This document shows positions 18,486 to 27,883 of a DNA stretch of 64,000 nucleotides, one piece after another. The stretch's first letter is position 1; each line of letters opens with the position of its first letter. The notes beneath the pieces are model-generated. The model was not told the origin of the DNA, ran no database searches, and saw nothing but the letters and a program-made list of their open reading frames with translations. This DNA is from Flavobacterium gelatinilyticum (GTDB lineage: Bacteria > Bacteroidota > Bacteroidia > Flavobacteriales > Flavobacteriaceae), in the NCBI RefSeq assembly GCF_027111295.1, contig NZ_CP114287.1, forward strand, positions 496,001-560,000. The letters are read 5' to 3'. The position numbers were made by a program, and so were the translations under genes.

Positions 18486-18504
18486 GTAGTTTTCTCCTTT
18501 TATG

Positions 18505-18512
18505 CAAAAATA
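18505..18512 (-). promoter_or_regulatory. -7 box of the uvrD/pcrA-type gene
   Basis: TATTTTTG (minus strand) matches TANNTTTG and lies about 20 bases upstream of the ATG. A GGAG ribosome site sits between them. Confidence 0.4.
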
Positions 18513-18529
18513 AGAATTTAAAAAGAAAG

Positions 18530-18780
18530 TTCCTAAGATGCTTTCGAAAGGTTCTAAGATGCTGAGATGCTAAGGCTCTAAGTTTTTCTTGAAGCCAAAC
18601 AAAAGGCATTTTTTTGAGCATGGTTTCCCGCTTTCGGCTATATCTCTCCGCTCCCCTGCGAGGATACCGCCTCAATCGGGGCTAAAACAAACAGTTTTTT
18701 TTAAAGATGTTGAGATTCTTCCTAACTTCTATTTAATTCGAAAAAAAACTTAGATCCTTAGCATCTCAGAACCTTAGTCC
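18530..18780. repeat. Decayed dispersed intergenic repeat
   Basis: No gene is supported. Blocks such as CCCGCTTTCGGCTATATC and CCTGCGAGGATACCGC look like the flavobacterial intergenic repeat that reads GATATAGCCGAAAGCGGGA on the other strand. It is flanked by inverted AGATGCTGAGATGCTAAGG/CCTTAGCATCTCAG stretches. Confidence 0.5.
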
Positions 18781-18781
18781 C

Positions 18782-19549
18782 TTATTTAGAAAACACATCA
18801 TAAGCAAATCGAATCAAAGTACCCACTACCACTATCAAAAAGAAAATCCTGATAAAGCTGTTTCCTTTATTAATTGCCAGTTTTGCGCCCAGCCATCCGC
18901 CGAGTCCGTTGCTTATCGCCATTGGAATCGCAATTGTCCAGATGATTTTTCCTTTAATCATAAACAAACAGATTGAACCAAAGTTAGTTGCCAGATTGAC
19001 CATTTTGGCATTCGCGGAAGCGTGAAGAAAATCAAACCCCAAAAGTGCTATAAAAGCAACGACGAAAAAACTTCCGGTTCCGGGACCGATAAATCCGTCA
19101 TAAAAACCAACAATAATGCTAATAACAACGGCATACATTATTTGAGTCACCTCTGAATGGTCTTTTGCGACATGCTGGCCAAAATTCTTTTTGGCGTATG
19201 TATAAACAAACAATAATGACAAAACAACCAATAAAAGCGGTTTCATAAAATCATTACTCACTAAAGTCAAAATTGTCGATCCTAAAAACGCCGAAGGTAC
19301 TGCCAGACACATCATTATAATGAGTAATTTCCATTGAATGACTACTTTCTTCAGGTATTGAAAAGCGGCAAAAGCTGTTCCGCTGAATGCAGGGATTTTT
19401 AACGTTCCCACCACAGTTGAAACCGGAAGATTAGGCAGTAAAATTAATCCCATAGGCGTCTGGATTAATCCGCCGCCGCCAACAATGGCATCAATAAATC
19501 CTGCCGCAAAAGCAGCTAAACAAAGAAAAAATATAACAGATGAATCCAT
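18782..19549 (-). CDS. TSUP-family (TauE/SafE) membrane transporter
   Basis: A 255-residue polytopic inner-membrane protein with about eight hydrophobic segments. The N-terminal half carries AAGFIDAIVGGGGLIQTP and the second half GFYDGFIGPGTGSFF, the duplicated signatures of the TSUP/YfcA family. Members export sulfite, sulfoacetate or related organic anions; the substrate here is not known. Two -7-like boxes (19572-19579 and 19585-19592) precede it on the minus strand. Confidence 0.9.
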   Translation of the reverse strand: MDSSVIFFLCLAAFAAGFIDAIVGGGGLIQTPMGLILLPNLPVSTVVGTLKIPAFSGTAFAAFQYLKKVVIQWKLLIIMMCLAVPSAFLGSTILTLVSNDFMKPLLLVVLSLLFVYTYAKKNFGQHVAKDHSEVTQIMYAVVISIIVGFYDGFIGPGTGSFFVVAFIALLGFDFLHASANAKMVNLATNFGSICLFMIKGKIIWTIAIPMAISNGLGGWLGAKLAINKGNSFIRIFFLIVVVGTLIRFAYDVFSK

Positions 19550-19571
19550 GAAAGAGGTGTTTTGGTAATAG

Positions 19572-19592
19572 CAAAAATAAGTTGCAAAAGTA
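19572..19592 (-). promoter_or_regulatory. Tandem -7 boxes of the TSUP gene
   Basis: TATTTTTG (19572-19579) and TACTTTTG (19585-19592), both followed by C on the minus strand, match TANNTTTG. No -33 TTG at consensus distance was confirmed. Confidence 0.4.
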
Positions 19593-19649
19593 AACCTTCC
19601 TTTTCGTTTTATTGCTAAAAATTTAAAGTGGATTTCTCATCAAAAAGTA

Positions 19650-19657
19650 TATTTTTG
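19650..19657 (+). promoter_or_regulatory. -7 box of the DUF7935-like gene
   Basis: TATTTTTG followed by C matches TANNTTTG and lies 16 bases before ATG 19674. No -33 TTG is evident. Confidence 0.4.
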
Positions 19658-19673
19658 CCTAAAAATTATTTAC

Positions 19674-20198
19674 ATGGATTTTACACGAATTATAGAATTA
19701 GCAAGTTATACTTTGCCTGCCATTGTTACGGGATTTGTAGCTTACCGTTTTTTTGAACTTCATATAAAAAACAACGACAAAAAACGTGCTTTTTTATTGA
19801 ACAAACAGGCTCATAAAGAATCACTGCCGCTGCGTCTGCAAGCATACGAGCGTATGACTTTATTTTTGGAACGTATCAATCTGACCAAATTATTAATCCG
19901 AATTTCTCCAATCTCACAAAATAAACACGATTACGAGAATTTTGTAATCGACCAGATAGAACAGGAATTTGAGCACAATTTAACACAGCAGATTTATATG
20001 TCCGAAGAATGCTGGACCATAATTACTACGGCTAAAAATGCTACTATTCAGGTAATTCGTAAAACTGCCATGAGCGAAAAAGTAGACAATGCCGATAAAT
20101 TGCGTGAGGTTATCTTAAACGATTTATTAGAAAAACAATCACCAAGCAATGCCGCTTTAAGTTTTATTAAAACTGAAGTTTCTGATTTGTGGTACTAA
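19674..20198 (+). CDS. Conserved Bacteroidota protein (DUF7935-like) with N-terminal membrane anchor
   Basis: A 174-residue protein. One hydrophobic stretch (ASYTLPAIVTGFVAYRFFEL) is followed by a basic segment and a mainly helical cytoplasmic domain with LPLRLQAYERMTLFLERI and an ending SFIKTEVSDLWY. I recall this as a conserved family named DUF7935, but no function is assigned. It is divergent from the TSUP gene. Confidence 0.7.
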   Translation: MDFTRIIELASYTLPAIVTGFVAYRFFELHIKNNDKKRAFLLNKQAHKESLPLRLQAYERMTLFLERINLTKLLIRISPISQNKHDYENFVIDQIEQEFEHNLTQQIYMSEECWTIITTAKNATIQVIRKTAMSEKVDNADKLREVILNDLLEKQSPSNAALSFIKTEVSDLWY

Positions 20199-20204
20199 TT
20201 ATAC

Positions 20205-20286
20205 TTTGGATTTTAGATTGCAGATTTTAGAATATTTTCTAGTCTCAATCTAAAATCTAAAAATACAAATCTGCCAAATCTACAAT
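20205..20286. repeat. 7-bp period TAGATT/AATCTAA array
   Basis: TTTTAGATTGCAGATTTTAG is followed by inverted CAATCTAAAATCTAAAAA and further CAAATCT/CAATTTA units. It lies between convergent genes and can fold into a long imperfect hairpin. Confidence 0.55.
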
Positions 20287-21192
20287 TTACAATTTACGAT
20301 TGTCGCTCATAACCTCAGACTTATTCTGAGCATATTCGTAACCTTGTTCCCACCAGTCTTTCATTACATCTTTATTAAAAATCAAGGCGTTATCTGTTAA
20401 TTTAATTGGAGTGTAATATAAATTAAGTTTTACATTTTTATTGTTTGCCATAAGTTTTCCTATAGCAATGTCGTGTTTTTCTACCTGATCAAGAGCAATT
20501 CGGAACAAATCGATCATTAACGAAAACGGGTTTTTACCTATAACCGTTTTAGTCGTATTCACTTCTGTTTCCAGTACAATTACATCAATTTCTGTGGCAC
20601 CGCGGTTAATCGCTTCACGTATCGGAACCAGGCTTGAAAATCCCCCATCGCCGTATTCGCAATTATTCTTTTCTGCCAGACTCATAAACGGAACATAATT
20701 ACTCGAAATCCACGACCACTCGCAAAATTCTTCGTACGTACATTCTTTAACCGATTTATATTCGGAATCGTTTTTTGTGAAATTGGTAACGGTTACCACT
20801 ACATCTGTCTTGAGTTTTTTCAGTTTATTAAAATCACTCAGAGAAAAATTATTCTGAATGTATTTCTTTAATCCTTTGCTTTCTCCAAAAGTTCTTCTTC
20901 CTTTAAAAAACTGGCGCAGTACATTAAAGTGATTGATAGTCACAATATCTACCCCGTCTTTATTTTTAACCACAAACGGACAAATATTAAAAATACTCGC
21001 CATAGTAACATTAGTATAAATCGAATGAATTTGTTTAATATGCCCAAGAGCCAGATGCGGAATAAGAAGACTTCCTGTTGAAGTTCCCAGATACAAATCG
21101 TACTCATATTTTTTTTCTTCGATTAAATACTGGGCAACGCCTCCGGCAAATGCGCCTTTACTGCCGCCGCCAGAAATAACTAATGCTCTCAT
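20287..21192 (-). CDS. Patatin-like phospholipase
   Basis: A 301-residue patatin-family serine hydrolase. The oxyanion hole motif is SGGGSKGAFAGGV at the N-terminus, the nucleophile elbow is GTSTGSL (GxSxG), and the catalytic dyad Asp is in YGDGGFSSLVPI (DGG). These residues are all intact. No signal peptide is seen, so it is probably cytoplasmic or membrane-associated. Substrates are likely phospholipids or other lipids. Confidence 0.9.
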   Translation of the reverse strand: MRALVISGGGSKGAFAGGVAQYLIEEKKYEYDLYLGTSTGSLLIPHLALGHIKQIHSIYTNVTMASIFNICPFVVKNKDGVDIVTINHFNVLRQFFKGRRTFGESKGLKKYIQNNFSLSDFNKLKKLKTDVVVTVTNFTKNDSEYKSVKECTYEEFCEWSWISSNYVPFMSLAEKNNCEYGDGGFSSLVPIREAINRGATEIDVIVLETEVNTTKTVIGKNPFSLMIDLFRIALDQVEKHDIAIGKLMANNKNVKLNLYYTPIKLTDNALIFNKDVMKDWWEQGYEYAQNKSEVMSDNRKL

Positions 21193-21290
21193 AGGTGTAT
21201 TGTAAGTTTGGTTTTTGGTTATAAAGAGTTTTTTTGTGAAGAGTAAAGAAAATAGACTAATTCATAATCTAAAATCTGAAATCCAATAAA

Positions 21291-23351
21291 TTACTCCTTT
21301 AATAAACGGTCTAGCTGAAACTGTTCATCGGGGTTCAAATTAGGCAAAATTTCATTAAATGACGCACGCATTTCAGGATTTTTCAACAAAGTGCGTATCG
21401 ATTCTCTTCCAAACTTCGAAAACTGCCACATATGATGTGTCGTTGTATTTACTAAATTACTCAGAACCTGATCGTTGATAATCTTAAAGGCAATGAGTTT
21501 CTCTAACGCATTCTGCCGCGTGGTTGCTTCGTATTTTGTTGTTGAAAAAGAAATTAGTTCATTTATAAGTTCTTCGGGGCTGCTGCTGTAATCCGGTGTT
21601 GATAAAGCCAGAGAAAGCCATAAAGTACGCAGATTGTAATCGTTAAAACCTATCCATTCTTTCGATTTATCCAAATATTCTTTTCTGTGATCCGGAAAGT
21701 TTTTCCATAAATAAAACAAAGCAATTTCCTGTGTCTGATACGATTTATCATCCAGTAAAGTTTCGTATTCTGCTCTAAAATCTTCTGGAATTTTAGACAA
21801 AGTTGCAGCGAGAGTCTGGCGAACCTGAATAGTATTCTGGTGCATTGCTTTTAGCAGCAGTTCTTTTTTACTTTCATATTTTTCGCTTTGCAATTGTGAA
21901 ATGATTGCTTCTTTTACCGAGTAATGAACATCTGAATCTAATGTTTTATTTAAAAAATCCATTTTTTCGACTAATGGTGTTTTCTTCAATTTATCGATTT
22001 CTAAACGAACCTGAATTGCTTTATTCTTACTTAACAAAGCATTTGCCGCTGGTGTATCAAAAGCAGTCGATTCGAGCCAGGTTTTCTGAAACGGAGCCAG
22101 ATCAAATTTAGATACCTTTCTAACTTCATCGAAGAAATTTTGTGTGTTTACATTTTTGTAAGCATACTTTTTGAGATAACTTTTTACGGCTTTTTTAAAT
22201 GCTTTATCTCCAATTGATTCGTGCAGAACAAAAAGAGTCCACGCTCCTTTTTCATAAAAAGTCAGCGAGCTGGCCTTTGCATTCAAAACCGGAATCGAAT
22301 CGGTTCTTGAGGCAAATTTTATCTGTTGTGCCGTATCGTATAATTTGGCATAGAAATAATCGTCTCCAAAAATTTCTCTTTCGGCAAGTAAAGCATAATA
22401 AGTTGCAAAACCTTCCTGCAGCCAATGGTGTGTACTGCTTTCGGCTGTAATTAAATCACCAAACCAGTGATGCGCCAGTTCGTGAGCATCTACATTGGTA
22501 TAATTGCGGTCTATAAAACCAATATCATCCACAACATAGCGTGTTGCAAAAAGCGTGGTTGTGGTATTTTCCATTCCGGCATATAAAAAATCGCGAACGG
22601 GAATATTTCTAAAAACCTTCCACGGATATTTTACACCAATTTCTTTTTCGAGAAAATCAAAAATGCGTTTCGAGTAACGATAAGTATTATCAAATCGTGA
22701 CGCATCCTTGTTTTCGATATAATATTCTAAAGGAATTTTAGATTTAGAAAGAAAATCTTTTCGATCGTATTTACCAACTGAAAGTACCAGTAAATAAGAA
22801 CTCATTGGATTCTCCATTTCATACTGCCAATGAATTTGATCATTATTTTCGGTTTTGCTTTTTAGGATTCCGTTTGAAATTACCTTATAGTCTTTTTTGT
22901 ACGTTATTCCTAAATTAAAAATTACCTTTTCGTTTACATCGTCAAAACTCGGAAACCAATTGCTGGTGTATCTTCCCTGCCCCTGCGTCCAGATTTGCAA
23001 GTCATCGTTTTCGATATCAACAAAATACAATGCCTGTTTTGGTTTTACGGTATAACTGAATGTCAAATGCTTATTTCCTGTTTGAAAGTTGTTTACGATT
23101 TGTAATTCTTTGCTGGTATTTACAAATCGTACATCCTGTCCATCAATCTGAACATTAGTAAATTCCATGTTTTTTGCATCAATTTTAATGGTATCAATTG
23201 GCTGCAAAACATCAAAATCGTAATCTACCTGTCCTGAAATTGTTCTTTTTGAATCGTTTATAGTCAATTGCCCGGTAACCGATATAAAATCGACATATTT
23301 GGTCTGCTGAGCAAAAATGAAGCTGGATATAAAAAGGAAAATATATTTCAT
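21291..23351 (-). CDS. M1-family zinc aminopeptidase
   Basis: A 686-residue protein with an N-terminal signal peptide (KYIFLFISSFIFAQQ), an M1 saddle domain, the exopeptidase motif AGMENTTTT and the gluzincin site HELAHHWFGD with the third ligand in WLQEGFATYY. The C-terminal part is an alpha-helical HEAT-like region. It is shorter than the 850-870 residues of PepN. It is predicted to be periplasmic or surface-exposed and to release N-terminal amino acids from peptides. Confidence 0.92.
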   Translation of the reverse strand: MKYIFLFISSFIFAQQTKYVDFISVTGQLTINDSKRTISGQVDYDFDVLQPIDTIKIDAKNMEFTNVQIDGQDVRFVNTSKELQIVNNFQTGNKHLTFSYTVKPKQALYFVDIENDDLQIWTQGQGRYTSNWFPSFDDVNEKVIFNLGITYKKDYKVISNGILKSKTENNDQIHWQYEMENPMSSYLLVLSVGKYDRKDFLSKSKIPLEYYIENKDASRFDNTYRYSKRIFDFLEKEIGVKYPWKVFRNIPVRDFLYAGMENTTTTLFATRYVVDDIGFIDRNYTNVDAHELAHHWFGDLITAESSTHHWLQEGFATYYALLAEREIFGDDYFYAKLYDTAQQIKFASRTDSIPVLNAKASSLTFYEKGAWTLFVLHESIGDKAFKKAVKSYLKKYAYKNVNTQNFFDEVRKVSKFDLAPFQKTWLESTAFDTPAANALLSKNKAIQVRLEIDKLKKTPLVEKMDFLNKTLDSDVHYSVKEAIISQLQSEKYESKKELLLKAMHQNTIQVRQTLAATLSKIPEDFRAEYETLLDDKSYQTQEIALFYLWKNFPDHRKEYLDKSKEWIGFNDYNLRTLWLSLALSTPDYSSSPEELINELISFSTTKYEATTRQNALEKLIAFKIINDQVLSNLVNTTTHHMWQFSKFGRESIRTLLKNPEMRASFNEILPNLNPDEQFQLDRLLKE

Positions 23352-23445
23352 TGAGAATAAATTAATGGCAAATTCCCAAAGTTACAAACCTTTCAGTAAC
23401 AAATCGAATGAAATTTGTAAGTTTACAATATAAAAATCCTAAATC

Positions 23446-24174
23446 GTGCCAATACCACAAAAAGCCTTATTTAACTGGAGCAGCGGAAAAGATTCTGCTC
23501 TGTCTTTATACAAAATCCTACAGAATCCAGATTTTAAAATTGAATGTCTGCTTACCAGCGTTAATCAGCAGCATCAGCGGATTTCGATGCATGGTGTTCG
23601 GACAGAATTATTAAAGGCACAGGCTGAAAGCATTGGTATTCCGTTAAAAATCATGGAGATTCCGGAAATGCCCACAATGGAAGACTACGAAAAAGTAATG
23701 ACCGAGACCTTAACTGAACTAAAAAATCAGGGAATTACACATTCTGTTTTTGGTGATATTTTTCTGGAAGATTTACGAAAATATCGCGAAGAACAACTGG
23801 CTAAAATAGGTTTTGAAGGCGTTTTTCCGCTTTGGAAAATCCCAACGCACGATTTAATTCAGGAATTTATTTCGCTGGGATTTAAAACTATTGTCGTTTG
23901 TGTAAACGAACAATTTCTGGACAAAAGTTTTGTGGGCCGGATTATCGATCAGGATTTTATAAATGATCTGCCGAAAAATGTTGATGTATGCGGTGAAAAC
24001 GGCGAATTTCATACGTTTGCTTTTGACGGACCTGTTTTTTCTAAACCCATTGATTTCGAAATTGGAGAAATCGTTTATCGAAAATATGAAAAACCTAAAA
24101 ATCAGGATTCTTCAGATTCCTCTGGAACTTCTGATTACGGATTTTGGTTTTGTGATTTAATTAAAAAAGAATAA
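23446..24174 (+). CDS. Dph6-related ATP-pyrophosphatase (diphthine-ammonia ligase family)
   Basis: A 242-residue adenine nucleotide alpha hydrolase-fold protein. The PP-loop is FNWSSGKDSALSLYKIL; further family blocks are MHGVRTELLKAQAESIGIPL, FGDIFLEDLRKYREEQL and ENGEFHTFAFDGPVF. The start is GTG at 23446. Eukaryotic/archaeal Dph6 amidates diphthine on EF2; bacteria lack diphthamide, so the real substrate here is unknown. A small lipoprotein gene follows three bases later. Confidence 0.85.
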   Translation: MPIPQKALFNWSSGKDSALSLYKILQNPDFKIECLLTSVNQQHQRISMHGVRTELLKAQAESIGIPLKIMEIPEMPTMEDYEKVMTETLTELKNQGITHSVFGDIFLEDLRKYREEQLAKIGFEGVFPLWKIPTHDLIQEFISLGFKTIVVCVNEQFLDKSFVGRIIDQDFINDLPKNVDVCGENGEFHTFAFDGPVFSKPIDFEIGEIVYRKYEKPKNQDSSDSSGTSDYGFWFCDLIKKE

Positions 24175-24177
24175 AAA

Positions 24178-24564
24178 ATGTATTGTAAAAATCTTCTTTC
24201 ATTAGTAATTATTGTTTTTATTTGCTTTACTTTACAAAGCTGTCTTGCAAGCAGATGCGAAAGACCTCAGATTGTGGGTTATATATACGACGCCGACTCA
24301 AAACAGCCTATTGAAAATTGTAAAGTCGGCGAAACAGTAAGTCGGAACAACGGTTATTTTTCACTGGATGAAAAGCGTTACCGCCAGCTTACATTTTTTG
24401 GTTTCGAAGCGCCGCCTTTATCTGTTAATGAAAAAATTGAAAAAGAAGGCTACCAGCCGCAGAACATACAATTTATAAATATGCATGGCGGCGGAATCAG
24501 AAAGGGGGCATTACATAATACGGATACTATTTACATGAAAAAAATCCCTATACAAACAAACTAA
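24178..24564 (+). CDS. Putative lipoprotein with carboxypeptidase-regulatory-like fold
   Basis: A 128-residue protein with a lipoprotein signal (LSLVIIVFICFTLQSCLAS, Cys about 22) and a short beta-rich domain reading VGYIYDADSKQPIENCKVG ... NNGYFSL, which resembles a CarboxypepD_reg-like (TonB-receptor-plug-associated) repeat. No specific function is known. It is tightly spaced with its neighbours (3 bases before, 1 base after), so the three genes 23446-25069 probably form one transcript. Confidence 0.6.
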   Translation: MYCKNLLSLVIIVFICFTLQSCLASRCERPQIVGYIYDADSKQPIENCKVGETVSRNNGYFSLDEKRYRQLTFFGFEAPPLSVNEKIEKEGYQPQNIQFINMHGGGIRKGALHNTDTIYMKKIPIQTN

Positions 24565-24565
24565 T

Positions 24566-25069
24566 ATGATACTGAAAGAAACCGCTGAATTCAAAAAAGT
24601 ACTTCAATTTCTAAAAGAAATCAATATTGATGTAATTGAAAAAGAACTGGATAACACTTTTTTACCGGGACTGGCTCTGGGCCCGAACTGCATTTATATC
24701 GATTACACCAAATTGTTATATCCCGGCGATATTCTGCACGAAGCCGGTCATCTGGCCGTAACCACTGCCGCAGAAAGAAAATTAGTTGGAACCGACGAAA
24801 TTTCACCTGAATGGCCTACGCAAGGAGAAGAAATTGGTGCTATTTTGTGGTCATTCAGTGCTTCACATCATTTACAGCTGCCTCCGGAATTTGTATTTCA
24901 TCCTGATGGTTATAAAGGTCATTCAGGTTGGTTTATCACCAATTTCACAGAAGGCAGATATATCGGAATTCATCTTCTGGAATGGATGGGATTGTGTCTT
25001 GGAAAAGAAAAGGCAGAAAAAGAACAAAAAGCACCTTTTCCTGCCATGCTAAAATGGGTTCGGGACTAA
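24566..25069 (+). CDS. Hypothetical protein with HEAGH zincin-like motif
   Basis: A 167-residue soluble protein of unknown family. Near residue 57 it has DILHEAGHLAV, an HExxH-type metal site, and further downstream conserved-looking WPTQGEEIGAILWSF and HPDGYKGHSGWFI. No signal peptide or membrane segment is visible. The HExGH motif suggests a metalloprotease-like or other zinc-dependent fold, but this is inference from the motif alone. Confidence 0.6.
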   Translation: MILKETAEFKKVLQFLKEINIDVIEKELDNTFLPGLALGPNCIYIDYTKLLYPGDILHEAGHLAVTTAAERKLVGTDEISPEWPTQGEEIGAILWSFSASHHLQLPPEFVFHPDGYKGHSGWFITNFTEGRYIGIHLLEWMGLCLGKEKAEKEQKAPFPAMLKWVRD

Positions 25070-25079
25070 TTTCGGGTAT

Positions 25080-25472
25080 TTAAGTTGACATATCAACCCA
25101 GGTTTTTAAATACCACTGTCCTTTTATTTTATGAAAAACGTAATCTACATAAATACCATTATCTGTTCCTCTGCGGTTAATAACAATAGTTTTGCTTTTA
25201 TGATCGTCTTTTTGTTTATAATCGCTTCCTTTATCGTTGAGTTTGATCATATTATAATTACTTTTAGTAATAACATAATCAGCCAGTTCAAGATCATCAT
25301 TGTTCATTTTTACTGTCATGGGAAAATTTACCCTGCTTAACTGAAAATTTTTATCAGCAGTAAATTTCTTTAAGAACGCAGTAAAATTTTCATCTGCCGC
25401 TGCAGTTTTATTTTGTGCCATTAACGGACTGCTTAAAAGAAAAACAGTTACCAATACAATTATTTTTTTCAT
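25080..25472 (-). CDS. Secreted DUF4348-like protein
   Basis: A 130-residue protein with a cleavable signal peptide (KKIIVLVTVFLLSSPLMAQ). The mature part (DENFTAFLKKFTADKNFQLSRV ... VDYVFHKIKGQWYLKTWVD, here shown as fragments) looks like the DUF4348/NTF2-like periplasmic domain common in Bacteroidota. Function unknown. Its ATG abuts the stop of the upstream DUF1697 gene, so the two are likely co-transcribed. Confidence 0.7.
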   Translation of the reverse strand: MKKIIVLVTVFLLSSPLMAQNKTAAADENFTAFLKKFTADKNFQLSRVNFPMTVKMNNDDLELADYVITKSNYNMIKLNDKGSDYKQKDDHKSKTIVINRRGTDNGIYVDYVFHKIKGQWYLKTWVDMST

Positions 25473-26011
25473 TATTCTGTGTACATTTTTAAAAGGTTTG
25501 TAACCGTATTCCAGTTGCGGATTGTTGCTGTTACGTTTAATTTTTTCTCAATATATTTTTGATCGAATCTGGTTTTTCCGGCTCCTACGGCGTATTTAAT
25601 AAAAATCCGGTTTTCATCAATACTGGCTTCATCAGGTTTAAACTGACTGATTTTTAAATCGTTTATATTTTCTTTTTTCAACGTCATTGAAACAAAAGCA
25701 ACATAGAGTTTTTTAGAATCCATATCTTTTTCTTTCAAAAACGGATTGTTGGCGAAACACGATTCCAAATCTTCTTTGGTTATCATTACAACCGGAACTT
25801 CGTGTCCAAAAACCTTAAAGATTTCCTGTTTGATCATAAAACCCACTTTAGAAGCTTCTTCATCACTGTTTACAAAAACATTCCCGGATTGCAGATACGT
25901 TCTTACATTCTGAAAACCCAGATTTTCCAGCATTGCTTTCAAAGCTTCCATTTTCATCATATTATGTCCGGAAACATTGATTCCCCGCAAAAGCGCTAAA
26001 TGTGTTGTCAT
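25472..26011 (-). CDS. DUF1697 domain protein
   Basis: About 179 residues. The DUF1697 signature is clear: THLALLRGINVSGHNMMKM, FQNVRTYLQSGNVFV, and the C-terminal TIRNWNTVTNLLKM. The frame opens at a TTG at 26029, but ATG 26011 begins at the conserved MTTHLALLRG and is preferred; a TANNTTTG box (26027-26034) overlaps the TTG. The biochemical function of the family is unknown. Confidence 0.88.
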   Translation of the reverse strand: MTTHLALLRGINVSGHNMMKMEALKAMLENLGFQNVRTYLQSGNVFVNSDEEASKVGFMIKQEIFKVFGHEVPVVMITKEDLESCFANNPFLKEKDMDSKKLYVAFVSMTLKKENINDLKISQFKPDEASIDENRIFIKYAVGAGKTRFDQKYIEKKLNVTATIRNWNTVTNLLKMYTE

Positions 26012-26125
26012 TTCTTTAATTTTATTCAAAGATAAAAATTGTAATTCTTTTTTATTATTTAAAACTCGTTGATTGCAATTAATTTTAACACTTAGGATGA
26101 TCGTTTTCTTCGTGACAAAAAAGAA

Positions 26126-27883
26126 TTATTCATCATCATCCTCTTCGCCTGTTTCGATACCAAATTTTACTAAAAAGTCATTTAGTTTCTTTTTGTATTT
26201 CTTTTTGGCCTGATCTACAATTTCGTCTGTTTCTTCACTTGATTCTATCGCATTGAGATTAAATTCTTCTTTCACCCATTCCAGAAAGATTTCTTTGTTC
26301 TCATTTTCTTCATAATATTCTTCATCTTTATAAAAATACGCATAATCAAAATCGACTGAAATTTCGGTATCAAAAGTAAGAAGATGAATCAGTCTTCGGA
26401 TATTTTCAGCCACGACGTGAATGCCGCCTTCATCACCAAAAACTACTATCGGACAATTGTTTAAATCATCATCGATAAGCCAATACGCATACGAACTTCC
26501 TGAGCCGTTTGCACCGGCAAATTCAATAAAACTGTTGTAGAATTCTTCTTCTTCAGACCAGGTTTTTATTCCGGTTTTATCGTCTATTATTCGAAGTCCA
26601 AAACATTCTGAATAGGTTTCTGATCCGTATTTTTTCTCAAATCTGTATAATTTCACCAAATCATCAGGCAATTCATAATCACCAAACTGAGCCGCAAACT
26701 CGTCTAATGTAAAACTGTTATCATATTCATCGTCCTCTGTATCCTCTTCCTCGTCCGGAGCTTCGTTAGTCAGGATTTCAAACGTTTTTAAAGCCGTATG
26801 TTTTACGCAGAAAAGTTCGATTCCAGGTGCTGTTTCATCGTTCATCCATTGGTATTTTGGATTTCCGTCATCGTAAAGATATTCCAGAATAAGCATGATT
26901 TCCTGATCGTCATGACACCATAAAGCGCGCATTCTGATATTAAATCCGTTTGAAATTTCTTCTGAAATCTGGCTGTACTTTTTCCCTTCGTAATCGAAAG
27001 GAATAAACGAATAGGTCGTACCGGAAATATGTCTGACTATTTTTCCGTTCTCTTTCAATTCCTGCGTTTCAGACAAAGTATCAACCATATTGACAAACTG
27101 CTCACGGAAATTGGTATACATATACCTTTCCTTTTTATCGTAATCCAGAATCGAAAGACCGTCTTTGAAAACCTCAAGGTAATTATTCCCTAAAATTTCT
27201 GTGTTAAATGATGATTCAATAAAAGCATCGTTCACAATATCAGATAATTTATGAGTTGATGGGAAATAGTTTTCAACCGAAATAACCGATCCGTCAACAT
27301 CGGTAACATTACTGCAAATTAGAATATCCGGTCTGTTACTACTGATAATCGCCTGAACATCAGTAAAACGCTCAAAATGCATAAGCATATCATCGGTATA
27401 AATGAGCCACGCTCTTACATCGCCTTTTACAAAAAGCTCCCCATGATTGTATTCTCCGGCCAGTACATCACATCGTAAACCACCTCCTAAGTAATGAACA
27501 CTTCCAAACAAGTTAATATTAACCGTTGTAGTTTCTCCCAGAACAATCAAAGCCGGTGAATTATCAGTATCAAAAGAACTGATGTATTTTTCAACTTTAA
27601 GATTTTTTTTAAATATAAAACCTAAGATAAAAATGTCCTGATGTTCCTCTGTATTAAAGCCCATTTCGAACGAATCCATTTCTGCATCTTCTTCTGCCAA
27701 TAGGAAAACTGGATTTTCTTCGTAATCAGGAAAACGCCAGGTATCTTCAAAAACATTGTAGATTTTATTACCGCTAAAATCAGTTAAATCTCCAATAATA
27801 GTATGAGCTTCATGCCGGTTAATGACTTTAAAAGTAATACCGGCAAAAATCAGCGATTCAAAAGGAACTTGTTCTTCTTTCAT
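26126..27883 (-). CDS. Large acidic protein, possible SUKH/SMI1-like C-terminal domain
   Basis: A 585-residue, strongly acidic cytoplasmic protein with no signal peptide. The N-terminal half holds a beta-rich segment (VHYLGGGLRCDVLAGEY, HGELFVKGDVRAWLIY) resembling a short beta-solenoid. A middle acidic linker (DEEEDTEDDEYDNS) precedes a part reading ELPDDLVKLYRFEKKYG ... SSYAYWLIDDDLNNCPIVVFG ... VVAENIRRLIHLL, a pattern like SMI1/KNR4 (SUKH) proteins, many of which are immunity proteins. No toxin gene is adjacent, so this role is speculative. Confidence 0.5.
   Translation of the reverse strand: MKEEQVPFESLIFAGITFKVINRHEAHTIIGDLTDFSGNKIYNVFEDTWRFPDYEENPVFLLAEEDAEMDSFEMGFNTEEHQDIFILGFIFKKNLKVEKYISSFDTDNSPALIVLGETTTVNINLFGSVHYLGGGLRCDVLAGEYNHGELFVKGDVRAWLIYTDDMLMHFERFTDVQAIISSNRPDILICSNVTDVDGSVISVENYFPSTHKLSDIVNDAFIESSFNTEILGNNYLEVFKDGLSILDYDKKERYMYTNFREQFVNMVDTLSETQELKENGKIVRHISGTTYSFIPFDYEGKKYSQISEEISNGFNIRMRALWCHDDQEIMLILEYLYDDGNPKYQWMNDETAPGIELFCVKHTALKTFEILTNEAPDEEEDTEDDEYDNSFTLDEFAAQFGDYELPDDLVKLYRFEKKYGSETYSECFGLRIIDDKTGIKTWSEEEEFYNSFIEFAGANGSGSSYAYWLIDDDLNNCPIVVFGDEGGIHVVAENIRRLIHLLTFDTEISVDFDYAYFYKDEEYYEENENKEIFLEWVKEEFNLNAIESSEETDEIVDQAKKKYKKKLNDFLVKFGIETGEEDDDE

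Noticed and set aside
18469..18675. Minus-strand frame upstream of the helicase gene
   Set aside because: Very basic, repeat-derived sequence with no family likeness; overlaps the helicase start and its promoter.
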